Assembly (NCBI RefSeq): GCF_014651595.1
Contig: NZ_BMXE01000002.1
Location: 496,001 to 560,000 of the forward strand
Length of the DNA: 64,000 bases
DNA from: Pseudovibrio japonicus
GTDB lineage: Bacteria; Pseudomonadota; Alphaproteobacteria; Rhizobiales; Stappiaceae
Reading direction: 5' to 3'
Part shown: one piece after another, positions 29,391 to 38,919 of the stretch
How the letters are laid out: each line of letters opens with the position of its first letter
Numbering within the stretch: the first letter of the stretch is position 1
The notes under the pieces: generated by a model
Told to the model about the DNA's origin: nothing
Database searches by the model: none
Seen by the model: the letters and a program-made list of their open reading frames with translations, nothing else
Translations under genes and position numbers: made by a program

Positions 29391-30224
29391 TCAGGCAAGC
29401 CCCATTTCTCTCAGGATTATTTTACGAAGTTCACCGGTGACTTCCGGACGAACTCCAAACCATTTTTCAAAACCCGGTACAGCCTGATGAAGCAGCATTC
29501 CCAGACCATCCACTGTTCGATTTCCACGCTCTGTGGCATCCCGAAGCAGTTCGGTTTGTAACGGAGAGTAAACTATATCCGTTACGACCGCTGATTTGGA
29601 CAGGTTATCAAGATCAATCTTTAATTCTGGCTGTCCTGTCATGCCAAGAGAGGTCGTATTGACCAGCAAATCGGCTTCTCCAAGCTTTTCCCCCAGAGTA
29701 TCCCACGATATGGCAATAGTATTCGGACCAAAATGATCGGCTAATTTCTGCGCTTTTTCCATGGTTCTGTTGGCGATATACACTTCTGTGTATCCTCTTG
29801 AGAGCAATGCCCAAATAATCGCGCGAGCTGCCCCTCCGGCACCCAGAACAATGGCTTTGTTCCCATTCTTATCCCAGTTGGGCAGTAATTGGTCGAGATT
29901 TCCCAGAAAACCAAGGCCGTCAGTGTTTGAACCGTTGAGAACACCGTTTTCATCCAACCAGAGGGTATTCACCGCTCCAATCATCTTGGCGGCGTCATCC
30001 AGTTTTTCCGCGGCGTTGTAGGCGTGTTCCTTATTTGGAATTGTCACGTTGCAACCAACGAAGCCATGTTCTGGCAAAGAGCTGTAAAAGCTTCTGGCAG
30101 TTTCCGGAGGAACGTCTTGAGCAACATAACTACCTTCTATGCCGTGCTGTTTGAGCCAGTAACCATGGATAAGAGGGGATTTTGAATGGCCTATCGGGTG
30201 CCCTGTAACCGCAGCTTTCCTCAT
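29391..30224 (-). CDS. aroE: Shikimate dehydrogenase (NADP)
   Basis: AroE reduces 3-dehydroshikimate in the pathway to aromatic amino acids. The 277-residue protein has [16 protein letters not shown] at the N-terminus, [13 protein letters not shown] with the catalytic lysine, and the NADP loop [11 protein letters not shown]. The adjoining ANRTMEKA matches the NRT motif of AroE. Its ATG overlaps the maf stop by 4 bases (ATGA). Confidence 0.96.
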   Translation of the reverse strand: MRKAAVTGHPIGHSKSPLIHGYWLKQHGIEGSYVAQDVPPETARSFYSSLPEHGFVGCNVTIPNKEHAYNAAEKLDDAAKMIGAVNTLWLDENGVLNGSNTDGLGFLGNLDQLLPNWDKNGNKAIVLGAGGAARAIIWALLSRGYTEVYIANRTMEKAQKLADHFGPNTIAISWDTLGEKLGEADLLVNTTSLGMTGQPELKIDLDNLSKSAVVTDIVYSPLQTELLRDATERGNRTVDGLGMLLHQAVPGFEKWFGVRPEVTGELRKIILREMGLA

Positions 30225-30817
30225 TTCTTCAGCACCTCAATTTCGCGTAGGAAGGAAAGCAGCGGCAGAAGCGGCAATCCGAGTACTGTAAAGTAGTCAC
30301 CCTCAATCTTTTCAAAGAGCTGAACACCTTCAGCTTCCAGTTGATAGGCGCCAACGCTTGAGAGGATTTCGCTACCGGTCTGGTCGATATACCAATCAAG
30401 GAAATCCGGAGAGAGTTCACGCACCTGAAGGGTAGCTGTTGAGATGCCTTCCCAAACAACTTCGCCGTCTTTGACCACACAGGCAGCTGAATGAAGTGCA
30501 TGGCTTTTGCCGGAGAAGCTCTCCAATTGTTTGCGGGCTGCTTTCAGATCTTCCGGCTTAACAAGACGCTTTCCTTCAAAAGCGAGGATCTGATCGGCCC
30601 CAATAACGTAGGCACCATGATTTCGGGCGGAAACTTCTTTCGCTTTCGCAACAGATAATTTGGCTGCAATTGACTCTGGGTCCACACCAGTGGACAGCAA
30701 AGGTTCCTCGATCTGACGTTCATCAACATTTGCCGGGATGCGGTCGAAGATTAGGCCTGCGTTTTCCAAGAGAGTCGCGCGAATTTTACTTCCGCTCGCT
30801 AATACCAGTCGAGTCAT
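30221..30817 (-). CDS. maf: Maf-family nucleotide pyrophosphatase
   Basis: Maf proteins hydrolyse non-canonical or specific nucleoside triphosphates such as dTTP, UTP or modified pyrimidines. The 198-residue protein has the signature [18 protein letters not shown] with the conserved Ser and Arg. I chose the ATG at 30817, since the longer frame begins at a TTG five codons earlier. It overlaps aroE by 4 bases. Confidence 0.93.
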   Translation of the reverse strand: MTRLVLASGSKIRATLLENAGLIFDRIPANVDERQIEEPLLSTGVDPESIAAKLSVAKAKEVSARNHGAYVIGADQILAFEGKRLVKPEDLKAARKQLESFSGKSHALHSAACVVKDGEVVWEGISTATLQVRELSPDFLDWYIDQTGSEILSSVGAYQLEAEGVQLFEKIEGDYFTVLGLPLLPLLSFLREIEVLKK

Positions 30818-30878
30818 ACTCTGCTTTCTCAATCTGAGGATTTCTTATGCTGTTTATTGGGATAAAGCGCGAGGCTTC

Positions 30879-31727
30879 TCAATATTCTTCTGTCTCTTTT
30901 AGCTCATTTTTATGCTTTCGGAGCAAATCCATGATCTCCGCTGCCGTTTCTTCAATGGAGCGGCGGGTGACATCAATGAGCGGCCAGCCATGTTCGGCAC
31001 ACAATCGTTTCGACATCGCAATCTCCTTGGCGATGGATTTGCGATCAACGTAGGTGTCGTTGTCTGACTTAGCATCCAGAGACAGGATGCGGTTTTGGCG
31101 GATATCCCGTATTCGTTCAGCTGTTGCCATAAGGCCAACCACAAGGGGCTGTCTGGCTTTCAGAAGCTGCCGGGGAGGGCGCATATTGGGAATAAGCGGG
31201 ATATTGGCCGCCTTAATGCCCCGGTTGGCCAGATAGATAGAAGTTGGCGTCTTAGAAGTGCGGCTAATACCAACGAGAATAACGTCCGCTTCTTCCAGAG
31301 CGCCAGCGATTTGGCCGTCATCATGAAGCATGGTGTAGTTCATCGCTTCCATTCGCTGGAAGTATTCCTCATCCATCACGTGCTGACCGCCAACGCGCCA
31401 CGTTTCAGTGACATTCAGATAGCTATGAAAGACCTGATAGACGGGTTTGAGAACATTCACGCAGGGCAGCCCGAGATCCTGGCATTTGCGCTCCAGACGG
31501 CGGGCGTAGGCTTGTTCCACAAGCGTGTACAAGACGATTCCAGGTGCAGATTCAATCTCTTCGAGGACTCTACTCAACTGCTTATCATGTCGGATCAACG
31601 GATAAACATGCTCAATGGGCTGAATATTCTCATATTGCGCGGTCGCGGCACGCACAATTGTCATCAAAGTTTCGCCCGTTGAGTCCGAAACCATGTGTAA
31701 ATGGAAGTAGTTAGAGTGGTTACCCAA
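30879..31727 (-). CDS. Pyruvate, phosphate dikinase regulatory protein (PPSR, DUF299)
   Basis: This family phosphorylates and dephosphorylates PPDK (or PEP synthase) using ADP and inorganic phosphate. The conserved core starts at NYFHLHMVSDSTGETL and includes the P-loop-like GISRTSKTPTS. The frame is open up to an ATG at 31898, but the extra residues look unlike the family. I prefer a TTG start at 31727, giving 282 residues, close to family length; no ATG or GTG lies near the core start. It is divergent from hemE across the probable replication origin and leads the maf-aroE-coaE-dnaQ operon. Confidence 0.88.
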   Translation of the reverse strand: MGNHSNYFHLHMVSDSTGETLMTIVRAATAQYENIQPIEHVYPLIRHDKQLSRVLEEIESAPGIVLYTLVEQAYARRLERKCQDLGLPCVNVLKPVYQVFHSYLNVTETWRVGGQHVMDEEYFQRMEAMNYTMLHDDGQIAGALEEADVILVGISRTSKTPTSIYLANRGIKAANIPLIPNMRPPRQLLKARQPLVVGLMATAERIRDIRQNRILSLDAKSDNDTYVDRKSIAKEIAMSKRLCAEHGWPLIDVTRRSIEETAAEIMDLLRKHKNELKETEEY

Positions 31728-32154
31728 GGTATCATCCTCAACATTCCTGGGAGATCTGGGAAAACTGGCCAAATCTCGCTGTGCTTTCGAATTAATGCCC
31801 GCTGACCCTATTTCGTCAACAATTCCATATTTTGAGAATACTGATTTGGAAACGACTTGGATAAACGGGATTGCACATTGCCCACGCAAAAGATTCACAG
31901 CACACCATACGGGAAAAACTGTGATCTGTGGTTATTTTACAGATTGTAACTCATTGAATCATTAGAGAAAACAAATTGTTTTCGACTCCTGTGAAGAGTC
32001 TTGCCCATTTTTGATCTTTGACTTTTCCTCGAACGCTTTTCTCAGTTAGGAATTGTGGAATTAAATTGATCCCTGCTATTCACTCACTAATAGAAATAGA
32101 AACTTCCAAATAAGAAGATTCTTTTTAAGCAGGCTTGGGAAAAAGAGGCGATTT
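31728..32154. other. Candidate chromosomal replication origin (oriC), between PPSR and hemE
   Basis: In Caulobacter and relatives the chromosome origin lies between hemE and the divergent DUF299 gene, the same arrangement as here. The region is AT-rich and holds five GANTC sites (31892, 31956, 31984, 31996, 32117), the target of the CcrM methylase, in 230 bases, where about one is expected by chance. Two CCACA-core DnaA-box-like sites are seen on the minus strand: ATAACCACA (31927-31935, 7 of 9) and AATTCCACA (32054-32062, 6 of 9). A perfect AAAACAA-A-TTGTTTT palindrome is at 31968-31982. I saw no full CtrA site. parAB and parS lie 13-17 kb away. Confidence 0.7.
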
Positions 32155-33183
32155 ATGGAATCTCATGAAAGAGCGGTAATGCGCGTTTTGGCAGGCGAGA
32201 AACTAGAGCGCCCACCAATCTGGATGATGCGCCAGGCAGGACGGTATTTGCCTGAGTACAGAGCTGTACGAGCTCAAGCACCGAATTTTCTCGACTTCTG
32301 CTACAATACCGATCTTGCAACAGAAGTTACTCTCCAACCCATTCGCCGGTATGGCTTTGATGCTGCCATCCTATTTTCTGACATCTTCGTTGTTCCAGAT
32401 GCGCTTGGCTACCCTGTAAATTTTGAGGAGGGTCGAGGACCAGTTCTTGAACCACTCTCTACCGAACTCGTTGATAAACTTGATCAAGCAAGGACAATGG
32501 AGCATTTGGCTCCCGTTATTGCCACAGTGGAACGCCTGAGAGCGGAGCTACCGACTGAAACCACCCTTCTCGGCTTCTGCGGAGCCCCGTGGACGGTCGC
32601 TTGCTACTCCGTGGCTGGTCATACCACTCAGGACCAGTTTGCCGCTCGTATCGGCTCCTACAAGGATCCTGAGCTTCTGACAGCGTTCATCGATCAGCTG
32701 GTTGAAGCTTCGATCACCTATCTTGTGGCTCAGTTGGATGGTGGCGCCGATGCGCTGCAGATCTTTGATACCTGGGCAGGCGTTTTGGACGACATCGGAT
32801 TTGAGCAGTGGTCTGTTGGTCCGACCCGCAGGATTGTTGATGGGGTGAAAGCTCAGCGTCCGAATGCGAAGATCATCGGATTCCCGAAAGCATCAGCGGC
32901 TCGTTTGAAGCGCTATGTTGAGGGAACTGGCGTGGATGCCGTAGGTCTGGACTGGACTGTTCCGGCGGAAGTGGCACAGGAAATTCAGAAAATTGTTCCT
33001 GTACAGGGGAATATGGATCCAATGCGTCTTGTTGCCGGTGGACGTGCACTGGAAACTGGAATAGACCACGCTCTCGAAGTTTTGGGCAATGGTCCGCACA
33101 TCTTCAACCTTGGTCACGGCGTGGTTCCACAAACTCCGCCAGAACATGTTGCCGAGATGGTGAAGCGGGTTAAAGGCCTGTAA
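32155..33183 (+). CDS. hemE: Uroporphyrinogen decarboxylase
   Basis: HemE decarboxylates uroporphyrinogen III to coproporphyrinogen III in haem synthesis. The 342-residue protein has the substrate-binding MRQAGRYLPEYR near residues 25-36, the conserved GFCGAPWT and the C-terminal FNLGHGVVPQTPPEHV. It is the first gene to the right of the probable origin and is followed by hemJ after 32 bases. Confidence 0.97.
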   Translation: MESHERAVMRVLAGEKLERPPIWMMRQAGRYLPEYRAVRAQAPNFLDFCYNTDLATEVTLQPIRRYGFDAAILFSDIFVVPDALGYPVNFEEGRGPVLEPLSTELVDKLDQARTMEHLAPVIATVERLRAELPTETTLLGFCGAPWTVACYSVAGHTTQDQFAARIGSYKDPELLTAFIDQLVEASITYLVAQLDGGADALQIFDTWAGVLDDIGFEQWSVGPTRRIVDGVKAQRPNAKIIGFPKASAARLKRYVEGTGVDAVGLDWTVPAEVAQEIQKIVPVQGNMDPMRLVAGGRALETGIDHALEVLGNGPHIFNLGHGVVPQTPPEHVAEMVKRVKGL

Positions 33184-33215
33184 GCAGGTACTGCGAACTA
33201 GATAAGGCGCGGATC

Positions 33216-33644
33216 ATGGCAGATGCATTTTCCTGGGCTAAGTCCCTTCACATCATTTCAGTGATTGCCTGGATGGCGGGAATTTTCTACTTGCCGCGCC
33301 TTTTCGTTTATCACGCAACCGCTGAAATCGGTTCTGACAAGAGCGAAACCTTCAAGATTATGGAGCGCCGTTTACTTAAAGCGATTATGGGACCTTCCAT
33401 GATGGCCACATGGATTTTCGGGTTGTGGCTGGTCTATTTGCTCGACGCTTATTTTGATCTTTGGTTTATGCTGAAGTTTTCATTGGTTGTTTTGATGACG
33501 ATATATCACGTGATGCTTTCGCGTCATGTCACCAAGTTTGCGCAGGATCAAAATAAGAATAGCGAGCGATACTTTAGAATTATTAATGAAATTCCGACAC
33601 TATTAATGGTTGCAATTGTGTTCCTAGTGATATTTAAACCCTAA
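33216..33644 (+). CDS. hemJ: Protoporphyrinogen oxidase HemJ
   Basis: HemJ (UPF0093) is a small membrane protein that oxidises protoporphyrinogen IX. The 142-residue protein has four hydrophobic helices. The conserved N-terminal pattern SLHIISVIAWMAGIFYLPRL carries the essential His, and the RRLLKAIMGPSM motif follows. It follows hemE after 32 bases, which supports a haem role. No hemH is seen nearby. Confidence 0.93.
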   Translation: MADAFSWAKSLHIISVIAWMAGIFYLPRLFVYHATAEIGSDKSETFKIMERRLLKAIMGPSMMATWIFGLWLVYLLDAYFDLWFMLKFSLVVLMTIYHVMLSRHVTKFAQDQNKNSERYFRIINEIPTLLMVAIVFLVIFKP

Positions 33645-33909
33645 GTGTTTCGAGCATTCGGAAACATATATTCAGAATTAAGGAGAATTAGTGGGCAATA
33701 AGGACTTGCCGAATTCAGTTCGATTAGTTATTGTCCCCGCAACTTCACGATGCAGCTTAAGTGATCACTGATCTCCTGGTGATTATCGTAGGTCGATTAA
33801 GTTCGAACCTCCGTGAGCTGCAATTCCCCCCTAACGTTTAGTGTTCGAAAGTTCTTAAGCCTTAACAGCTAAAGCAAATTAGAACCCTTAGTAAAGACGA
33901 TCCCTATTG

Positions 33910-35175
33910 ATGCGGGAAATGAAACTCAGAGACCTCAAATCCAAAACGGCAACTGAACTCCTCACGTTTGCTGAGGAGCATGAAGTTGAAAACGCAAGTA
34001 CGATGCGCAAACAAGAGCTTATGTTTGCCATTCTCAAAAGACTTGCTGAACAAGATATTGAAATCATCGGTGAAGGTGTCGTAGAGGTCCTTCAGGATGG
34101 ATTTGGATTTCTTCGTTCTCCAGACGCAAATTACTTGCCTGGTCCGGATGATATTTACGTTTCACCTTCACAGATCCGGCGCTTCTCTTTGCGCACCGGT
34201 GACACAGTAGAAGGCCAGATTCGTAGTCCTAAGGAAGGTGAGCGTTATTTCGCCCTTCTGAAGGTGAATAAGATCAACTTTGAAGACCCTGAAAAGGCGC
34301 GTCACAAAGTTCATTTTGACAACCTGACCCCGCTTTACCCTGACGAGCGCTTCAATCTTGAGATTGAAAACAGCACATCAAAAGATATCTCTTCACGTAT
34401 CATTGATCTGGTTGCGCCACTTGGTAAAGGTCAGCGTGCACTGATTACTGCTCCGCCGCGAACCGGTAAAACAGTATTCCTGCAGAATATCGCCAGATCC
34501 ATTACCACCAATCATCCAGAGTGTTATCTGATCGTTCTTTTGATCGATGAACGCCCGGAAGAGGTGACAGACATGCAGCGCACCGTGAATGGTGAAGTTG
34601 TGTCTTCCACTTTTGATGAGCCTGCAACGCGTCACGTTCAGGTCGCTGAGATGGTGATCGAGAAAGCAAAGCGTTTGACCGAGCATGGTCGTGATGTTGT
34701 GATCCTGCTGGATTCGATCACCCGTCTTGGCCGCGCCTACAACACCGTTGTTCCTTCCTCTGGTAAGGTTCTGACTGGTGGTGTTGATGCAAACGCCCTA
34801 CAGCGTCCAAAGCGCTTCTTCGGTGCTGCCCGTAACATTGAAGAGGGTGGCTCTCTAACCATCATCGCAACGGCCCTGATCGATACCGGCAGCCGTATGG
34901 ATGAGGTTATCTTCGAAGAATTCAAGGGTACTGGTAACTCCGAAATTATCCTTGATCGTAAGATCTCCGATAAGCGCGTGTTCCCAGCAGTTGATATTCA
35001 GCGCTCCGGTACGCGTAAGGAAGAACTTCTTGTTCCTGCTGACAAACTCAAGAAGACCTTCGTTCTGCGCCGTATTCTCAGCCAGATGGGTACTGTTGAT
35101 GCCGTTGAGTTCTTGCTCGACAAGCTGCGTCAGACCAAGTCCAATGATGACTTCTTCGATTCCATGAACACCTAG
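33910..35175 (+). CDS. rho: Transcription termination factor Rho
   Basis: Rho is the hexameric RNA helicase that ends transcription. The 421-residue protein starts [13 protein letters not shown]; a TTG just upstream also lies in frame and is less likely. The RNA-binding domain includes [23 protein letters not shown], the Walker A motif is [12 protein letters not shown] and the Q/R loops follow ([19 protein letters not shown]). The 262-base leader after hemJ has no gene and may hold the autoregulatory site expected for rho. Confidence 0.97.
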   Translation: MREMKLRDLKSKTATELLTFAEEHEVENASTMRKQELMFAILKRLAEQDIEIIGEGVVEVLQDGFGFLRSPDANYLPGPDDIYVSPSQIRRFSLRTGDTVEGQIRSPKEGERYFALLKVNKINFEDPEKARHKVHFDNLTPLYPDERFNLEIENSTSKDISSRIIDLVAPLGKGQRALITAPPRTGKTVFLQNIARSITTNHPECYLIVLLIDERPEEVTDMQRTVNGEVVSSTFDEPATRHVQVAEMVIEKAKRLTEHGRDVVILLDSITRLGRAYNTVVPSSGKVLTGGVDANALQRPKRFFGAARNIEEGGSLTIIATALIDTGSRMDEVIFEEFKGTGNSEIILDRKISDKRVFPAVDIQRSGTRKEELLVPADKLKKTFVLRRILSQMGTVDAVEFLLDKLRQTKSNDDFFDSMNT

Positions 35176-35199
35176 GTTTTCTGGAGTCCAAATTTATCG

Positions 35200-35233
35200 G
35201 CCCCGCTCGCCATTCGGTGAGTGGGGCTTTTTT
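35200..35233 (+). terminator. Intrinsic terminator after rho
   Basis: A 12-bp stem (GCCCCGCTCGCC / GGTGAGTGGGGC, two G-T pairs) with loop ATTC is followed by a T run. Confidence 0.92.
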
Positions 35234-35304
35234 GTTTTCTAAGCCGTGGATCAGTGGTTTTATGAGGTGAATTGATTTGTAAAATAAGGAGAGGGCATGA
35301 TCCG

Positions 35305-35793
35305 ATGATCAGGCTTCCTGGGAGGAATGTTTATGTTCTACGCTCTGTTGAGGAGCTATACTATTTTGACAGTCAAGTCGCTGAGGTTGAACGCGAAGTT
35401 CGGCCAGTTGATTTTTGGAATTTCTCGGTGAGGCATCCGCTGCCTTTCATGCAGTCGGCGTTTTGGATACGCGATCGGATTTCATCTCTGTTTGGAGTGA
35501 AGAAGATTGGCGGGTTCAGTGCTCCGGTCACCGGGAGGATTAGGGAAGGGGATTTTCTCGACTTTTTTCTGGTCGAGTATGTGGATGAGACCACGCTTGT
35601 CCTAACGGAGAGGGATCGGCACCTTGACGTTATGACCTGTATATCGACAGAAGGAAATTTTATTTCCGTTACGTCATCAGTAATCGTGCATAATATGTTT
35701 GGGCGGGTTTATATGTTTCCGGTCGGGATAGCTCATAGATGGATTGTTCGTGCCATGCTGAAACGCTTGCAACGAGTAGGTAAAAATATTTAA
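35305..35793 (+). CDS. DUF2867-domain protein
   Basis: The 162-residue protein matches the DUF2867 pattern, a helix-grip (SRPBCC-like) fold: FWIRDRISSLFGVKKIGGF, then LTERDRHLDVMTCIS and the C-terminal HNMFGRVYMFPVGIAHRWIV. The biochemical role is unknown. The ATG at 35305 is preferred because AAGGAGAGGG lies just upstream; an in-frame TTG at 35272 would add 11 residues. It lies in the accessory stretch between rho and mnmE. Codon choice looks less biased than in the flanking housekeeping genes (impression only). Confidence 0.75.
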   Translation: MIRLPGRNVYVLRSVEELYYFDSQVAEVEREVRPVDFWNFSVRHPLPFMQSAFWIRDRISSLFGVKKIGGFSAPVTGRIREGDFLDFFLVEYVDETTLVLTERDRHLDVMTCISTEGNFISVTSSVIVHNMFGRVYMFPVGIAHRWIVRAMLKRLQRVGKNI

Positions 35794-35970
35794 GTATATG
35801 TTTTTATTGTTTTATTTATATCACCTTTGTTTTCACGAGTTGGCGATTCGACCAGAGCTTACCTAGCTTCAAGGATGGTTTCATGGCGATGTCATTGGAT
35901 TATTGACCGACTTTTCGAGGGGGGAGAGCGGTAAGATATTGCCTTACTGACAATGATGAGGAGACATGTT

Positions 35971-36408
35971 TTGACTACCCTAACACTACCTGATGGATTT
36001 AAACCCCACTTTAGAAAGAGTAACCTTACCGATCCTTGGGAGCCGATTTACTCGTCTGTCCTGGAAGACCGGGTTCAGATTGGCCTGTATCTGGATGAAC
36101 CACACTGTAATGCGCGCGGATTTGTCCATGGTGGGTTGATTTCTGCGCTTTCGGATAACGCGATGGGACTATCTTGCGTTCAGGTTCTACGTTCTGGCGG
36201 CACGCAGGTGAAGGGGCTCTTAACAATCTCCTTGCAAACCAATTTTGTAAGCGCAGCCGCTAAAGGTGCCTGGCTGATGGTCGACACAGATTACACAAAG
36301 TGCGGTCGGTCAATTTGCTATGCGCGTTCGACCGTTTTTGCAGATGGCGAGGTCGTCGCAAATTCAATGGCTAGCTTCAAGCTGATATCCTCTCCAGTAC
36401 CAGCGTGA
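35971..36408 (+). CDS. PaaI-type hotdog thioesterase
   Basis: This 145-residue hotdog-fold protein carries the acyl-CoA thioesterase signature ARGFVHGGLISALSDNAMG, followed by VKGLLTISLQTNFVSAA. The family hydrolyses acyl- or aryl-CoA; the substrate here is unknown. The start is probably the TTG at 35971, 7 bases after GAGGAG, giving TTLTLPDGFKPHF; an ATG at 35953 is also in frame but would place the ribosome site inside the gene. Confidence 0.82.
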   Translation: MTTLTLPDGFKPHFRKSNLTDPWEPIYSSVLEDRVQIGLYLDEPHCNARGFVHGGLISALSDNAMGLSCVQVLRSGGTQVKGLLTISLQTNFVSAAAKGAWLMVDTDYTKCGRSICYARSTVFADGEVVANSMASFKLISSPVPA

Positions 36409-36582
36409 AGTATCTGATGTCTCTCATAAGAAGAGACATTACAATCTGAAGCGAGCCTTCCTTCCGCGCAGAATTAGCATTTCAGAGGGGAAGGCAGTGA
36501 TTGGGCGTGGTGAAGAATGCTCTTTACATCGAGTAGCTTCCACTACGGTAGAACGTTTTTGAAAAAGATATTTGGAACGAGG

Positions 36583-37173
36583 ATGATTGAAACATTAGTT
36601 GAGAAGTGCCCGCGCGTTGAGACCGAGCGGCTTGTTCTTCGGAAGTGGGAAGAGCGAGATCTGGATGAGTATATTCGGCTGAGTTCCGACCCGAGGGTTA
36701 CTGAGTATTATCGTTCAACGCCGTCCTCTGAGGTTTGTGAGGCGGCTCTGCAATCAACACTTAAGAGCCAGGAGGAGAACGGTTTCTGTTTTCCCGTGGT
36801 TGAAGATAAGCAAAGCGGTGCTTTTCTCGGGTTTTGTGGTCTTAGTATTCCGGATTACAGCGACCTGCTGCCTTGTGAGCCCTGCGTTGAAATTGGATGG
36901 CAACTTTTCCCTGAGGCATGGGGCAAGGGGATTGCAGGAGAAGCAGCCAGATTCTGGCTTAGTTTCGGATTCGACACGCTTCAACTTGATGAAGTGGTTG
37001 CCTTTACAGTTGTTCAAAACCACAGGTCTCGCCGTGTGATGGAGAAGCTGGGAATGGTTCATGATCCAGCTGATGATTTCGACTTTCCTGGTACAGACCC
37101 AAAGCATCCTTTATGCCGGAATGTTTTATACCGCCTTTCAAAGAAAAGGTTTTTGGAGCAGCTAAATGGTTGA
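36583..37173 (+). CDS. GNAT acetyltransferase, array unit 1
   Basis: First of eight tandem RimJ/RimL-type (Acetyltransf_3) N-acetyltransferases, 196 residues. It opens MIETLVEKCPRVETERLVLR, and the acetyl-CoA pyrophosphate loop is AWGKGIAGEAAR. The central CVEIGWQL strand and the C-terminal SRRVMEKLGM are shared by the array. An upstream ATG at 36517 is in frame, but the conserved start at 36583 follows AACGAGG. It overlaps unit 2 by 8 bases (ATGGTTGA) and its 3' end is nearly identical to that of unit 2. The acyl acceptor is unknown. Confidence 0.85.
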   Translation: MIETLVEKCPRVETERLVLRKWEERDLDEYIRLSSDPRVTEYYRSTPSSEVCEAALQSTLKSQEENGFCFPVVEDKQSGAFLGFCGLSIPDYSDLLPCEPCVEIGWQLFPEAWGKGIAGEAARFWLSFGFDTLQLDEVVAFTVVQNHRSRRVMEKLGMVHDPADDFDFPGTDPKHPLCRNVLYRLSKKRFLEQLNG

Positions 37174-37759
37174 GACAGTGATTGATAAGTGCCCGCGTAT
37201 TGAGACGGAACGGCTTGTTCTGCGGAAGTGCGAGCCCGGGGATCTGGAGGGATTTATCAGGTTAAACACTGATCGACGCGTTTATGAGTTCTTCCGTTCC
37301 AATCCATCGATTGAAGACTGTGAAATAGGGTTTCAGTTAGGGATGCAAAAGCAGGCGGAGGATGGCTTCGGCTTTGCTGTAGTGGAGCACAAGGACACTA
37401 GTTCATTCCTTGGCTTTTGTGGACTTGAAATTCCTTCTTACGCCGCCGGGCGCTTGCCATGCGAGCCTTGTGTTGAGATCGGCTATCGACTTCTGCCAGA
37501 AGCCTGGGGGAAGGGGATTATAAGGGAAGCATCACGACGGTGGCTAAGGTTTGGGTTTGAAACTCTTAAGCTTGATGAAGTGGTGGCGTACACTGTTGTT
37601 CAAAACCACAGGTCACGGCGAGTGATGGAGAAGCTGGGCATGGTTTATGATCCAGCTGATGATTTCGACTTTCCCGGGGTCGATGTTGACCATCCATTGT
37701 GCCGGCATGTTTTGTATCGGCTTTCTGCAGATAAGTTCATGGGACAGTCTAATGGCTGA
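37166..37759 (+). CDS. GNAT acetyltransferase, array unit 2
   Basis: Second array member, 197 residues. The N-terminus follows the array pattern (KCPRIETERLVLRK), but the following Trp is replaced by Cys (KCEPGDLEG). The acetyl-CoA loop is AWGKGIIREASR. The segment VVQNHRSRRVMEKLGM and the DPADDFDFPG that follows are shared with unit 1 almost base for base, so 1 and 2 are sister copies. It overlaps unit 3 by the 8 bases ATGGCTGA. Confidence 0.85.
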   Translation: MVETVIDKCPRIETERLVLRKCEPGDLEGFIRLNTDRRVYEFFRSNPSIEDCEIGFQLGMQKQAEDGFGFAVVEHKDTSSFLGFCGLEIPSYAAGRLPCEPCVEIGYRLLPEAWGKGIIREASRRWLRFGFETLKLDEVVAYTVVQNHRSRRVMEKLGMVYDPADDFDFPGVDVDHPLCRHVLYRLSADKFMGQSNG

Positions 37760-38336
37760 GGTGGGCGCAGATCTTTGCCCGCGCCTTGAAACTGACCGTC
37801 TGGTGCTGCGTAAATGGGAAGCGCGGGATTTGGATGGTCTTGCAGAGATGAATGCAGATCCGCGGGTGATGGAGTTTTATCCTTCGGTACTCACTTGGGC
37901 TGAGAGTGAGGAGATGTTGGCGCGCTATGTGGAGGCGTAGCAGCGGGATAGGCTTTACTTTTCTGTCATTGCTGAAAAGGGAACTGGCCGGTTTCTGGGG
38001 TATTGCGGATTAAAGTCGCCAGGGTATCAGGACCGTCTCTCATTTGGCCCATGTGTCGAGATTGGATGGCGGCTCTTATTCAGTCAGTGGGGAAAAGGGA
38101 TTGCCTCTGAAGCTGCAACAAAGTGGCTTTGATATGGACTCGAAACTCTGCAGCTTGATGAGATTGTGAGTTTTACACCCGTGCAGAATTTTCGTTCTGA
38201 GAGGGTAATGCAACGTCTGGGGATGGAGCGCATCCAAGAGTTTGATCATCCCATGCTGGAACAGGGGCACCGGCTCAAACGACAAGTGCTTTACAGGATG
38301 AAGAGGCAGCATTTTTCGAGACAGGACTATGATTGA
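37752..38336 (+). pseudogene. GNAT acetyltransferase, array unit 3, with two in-frame stop codons
   Basis: Read in one frame from the ATG at 37752 to the TGA at 38334, this unit encodes 194 codons with the full array pattern (CPRLETDRLVLRKWE, CVEIGWRL, WGKGIASEAA, SERVMQRLGM). It carries a TAG at 37938-37940 and a TGA at 38130-38132. Each stop is one base from a codon used in sister units (for example CAG/AAG and CGA/GGA). There is no frameshift or deletion, and both 8-base overlaps with neighbours are kept. It is probably a recent pseudogene; readthrough or sequencing error is less likely for two separate sites. Confidence 0.85.
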
Positions 38337-38919
38337 GGGCGTCATTGATAAAAGTCCACGTATTGAAACAGAGCGTTTAACTCTGCGGAAGTGGGAACAG
38401 CGGGATTTGGATGGTCTTGCAGAGATGAATGCAGATCCGTTGGTTAGAGAGTTTTTCCCGCAAGAAATTTCATATGCTGTTAGTGAGCGAATGCTGTCTC
38501 GTATGCTTTCTAAACAAGAAACAGATGGGTTTTGCTTTCCCGTTGTCGAAGACAGAGTGTCGGGGATGTTTCTTGGGTTTTGTGGCCTTGGGATTTTGGA
38601 TCACTCGGTAGATTGGCCCTTTGAAGGAGAAGTTGAGATTGGTTGGCGCCTCATCTCAAATGCCTGGGGGAAGGGGATAGCAACGGAAGCTGCGCGGTTC
38701 TGGCTCGGGTTTGGTTTTGACACTCAGGGTTTCGGTGAAGTCGTGAGTTGTACATCTGCCAGGAACTCTCGATCGCGATCCGTTATGCAAAGACTGGGAA
38801 TGGTGTGGGATGTTTCTGAGGACTTTGATCATCCTCAGATTGAGGAGGGCCATCCGTTGAGGCGGCACGTTATATATCGGCTCTCACGAGATAAGTTTGC
38901 GGGGCAGAACCATGATTGA
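38329..38919 (+). CDS. GNAT acetyltransferase, array unit 4
   Basis: Fourth array member, 196 residues, opening MIEGVIDKSPRIETERLTLR. Cys is replaced by Ser in the otherwise constant KCPR. The acetyl-CoA loop is AWGKGIATEAAR, and the strand before it is EVEIGWRL. It starts inside the last codons of unit 3 (8-base overlap ATGATTGA), so if unit 3 is not translated to its end, translation here may depend on its own ribosome binding. It overlaps unit 5 by the same 8 bases. Confidence 0.84.
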   Translation: MIEGVIDKSPRIETERLTLRKWEQRDLDGLAEMNADPLVREFFPQEISYAVSERMLSRMLSKQETDGFCFPVVEDRVSGMFLGFCGLGILDHSVDWPFEGEVEIGWRLISNAWGKGIATEAARFWLGFGFDTQGFGEVVSCTSARNSRSRSVMQRLGMVWDVSEDFDHPQIEEGHPLRRHVIYRLSRDKFAGQNHD

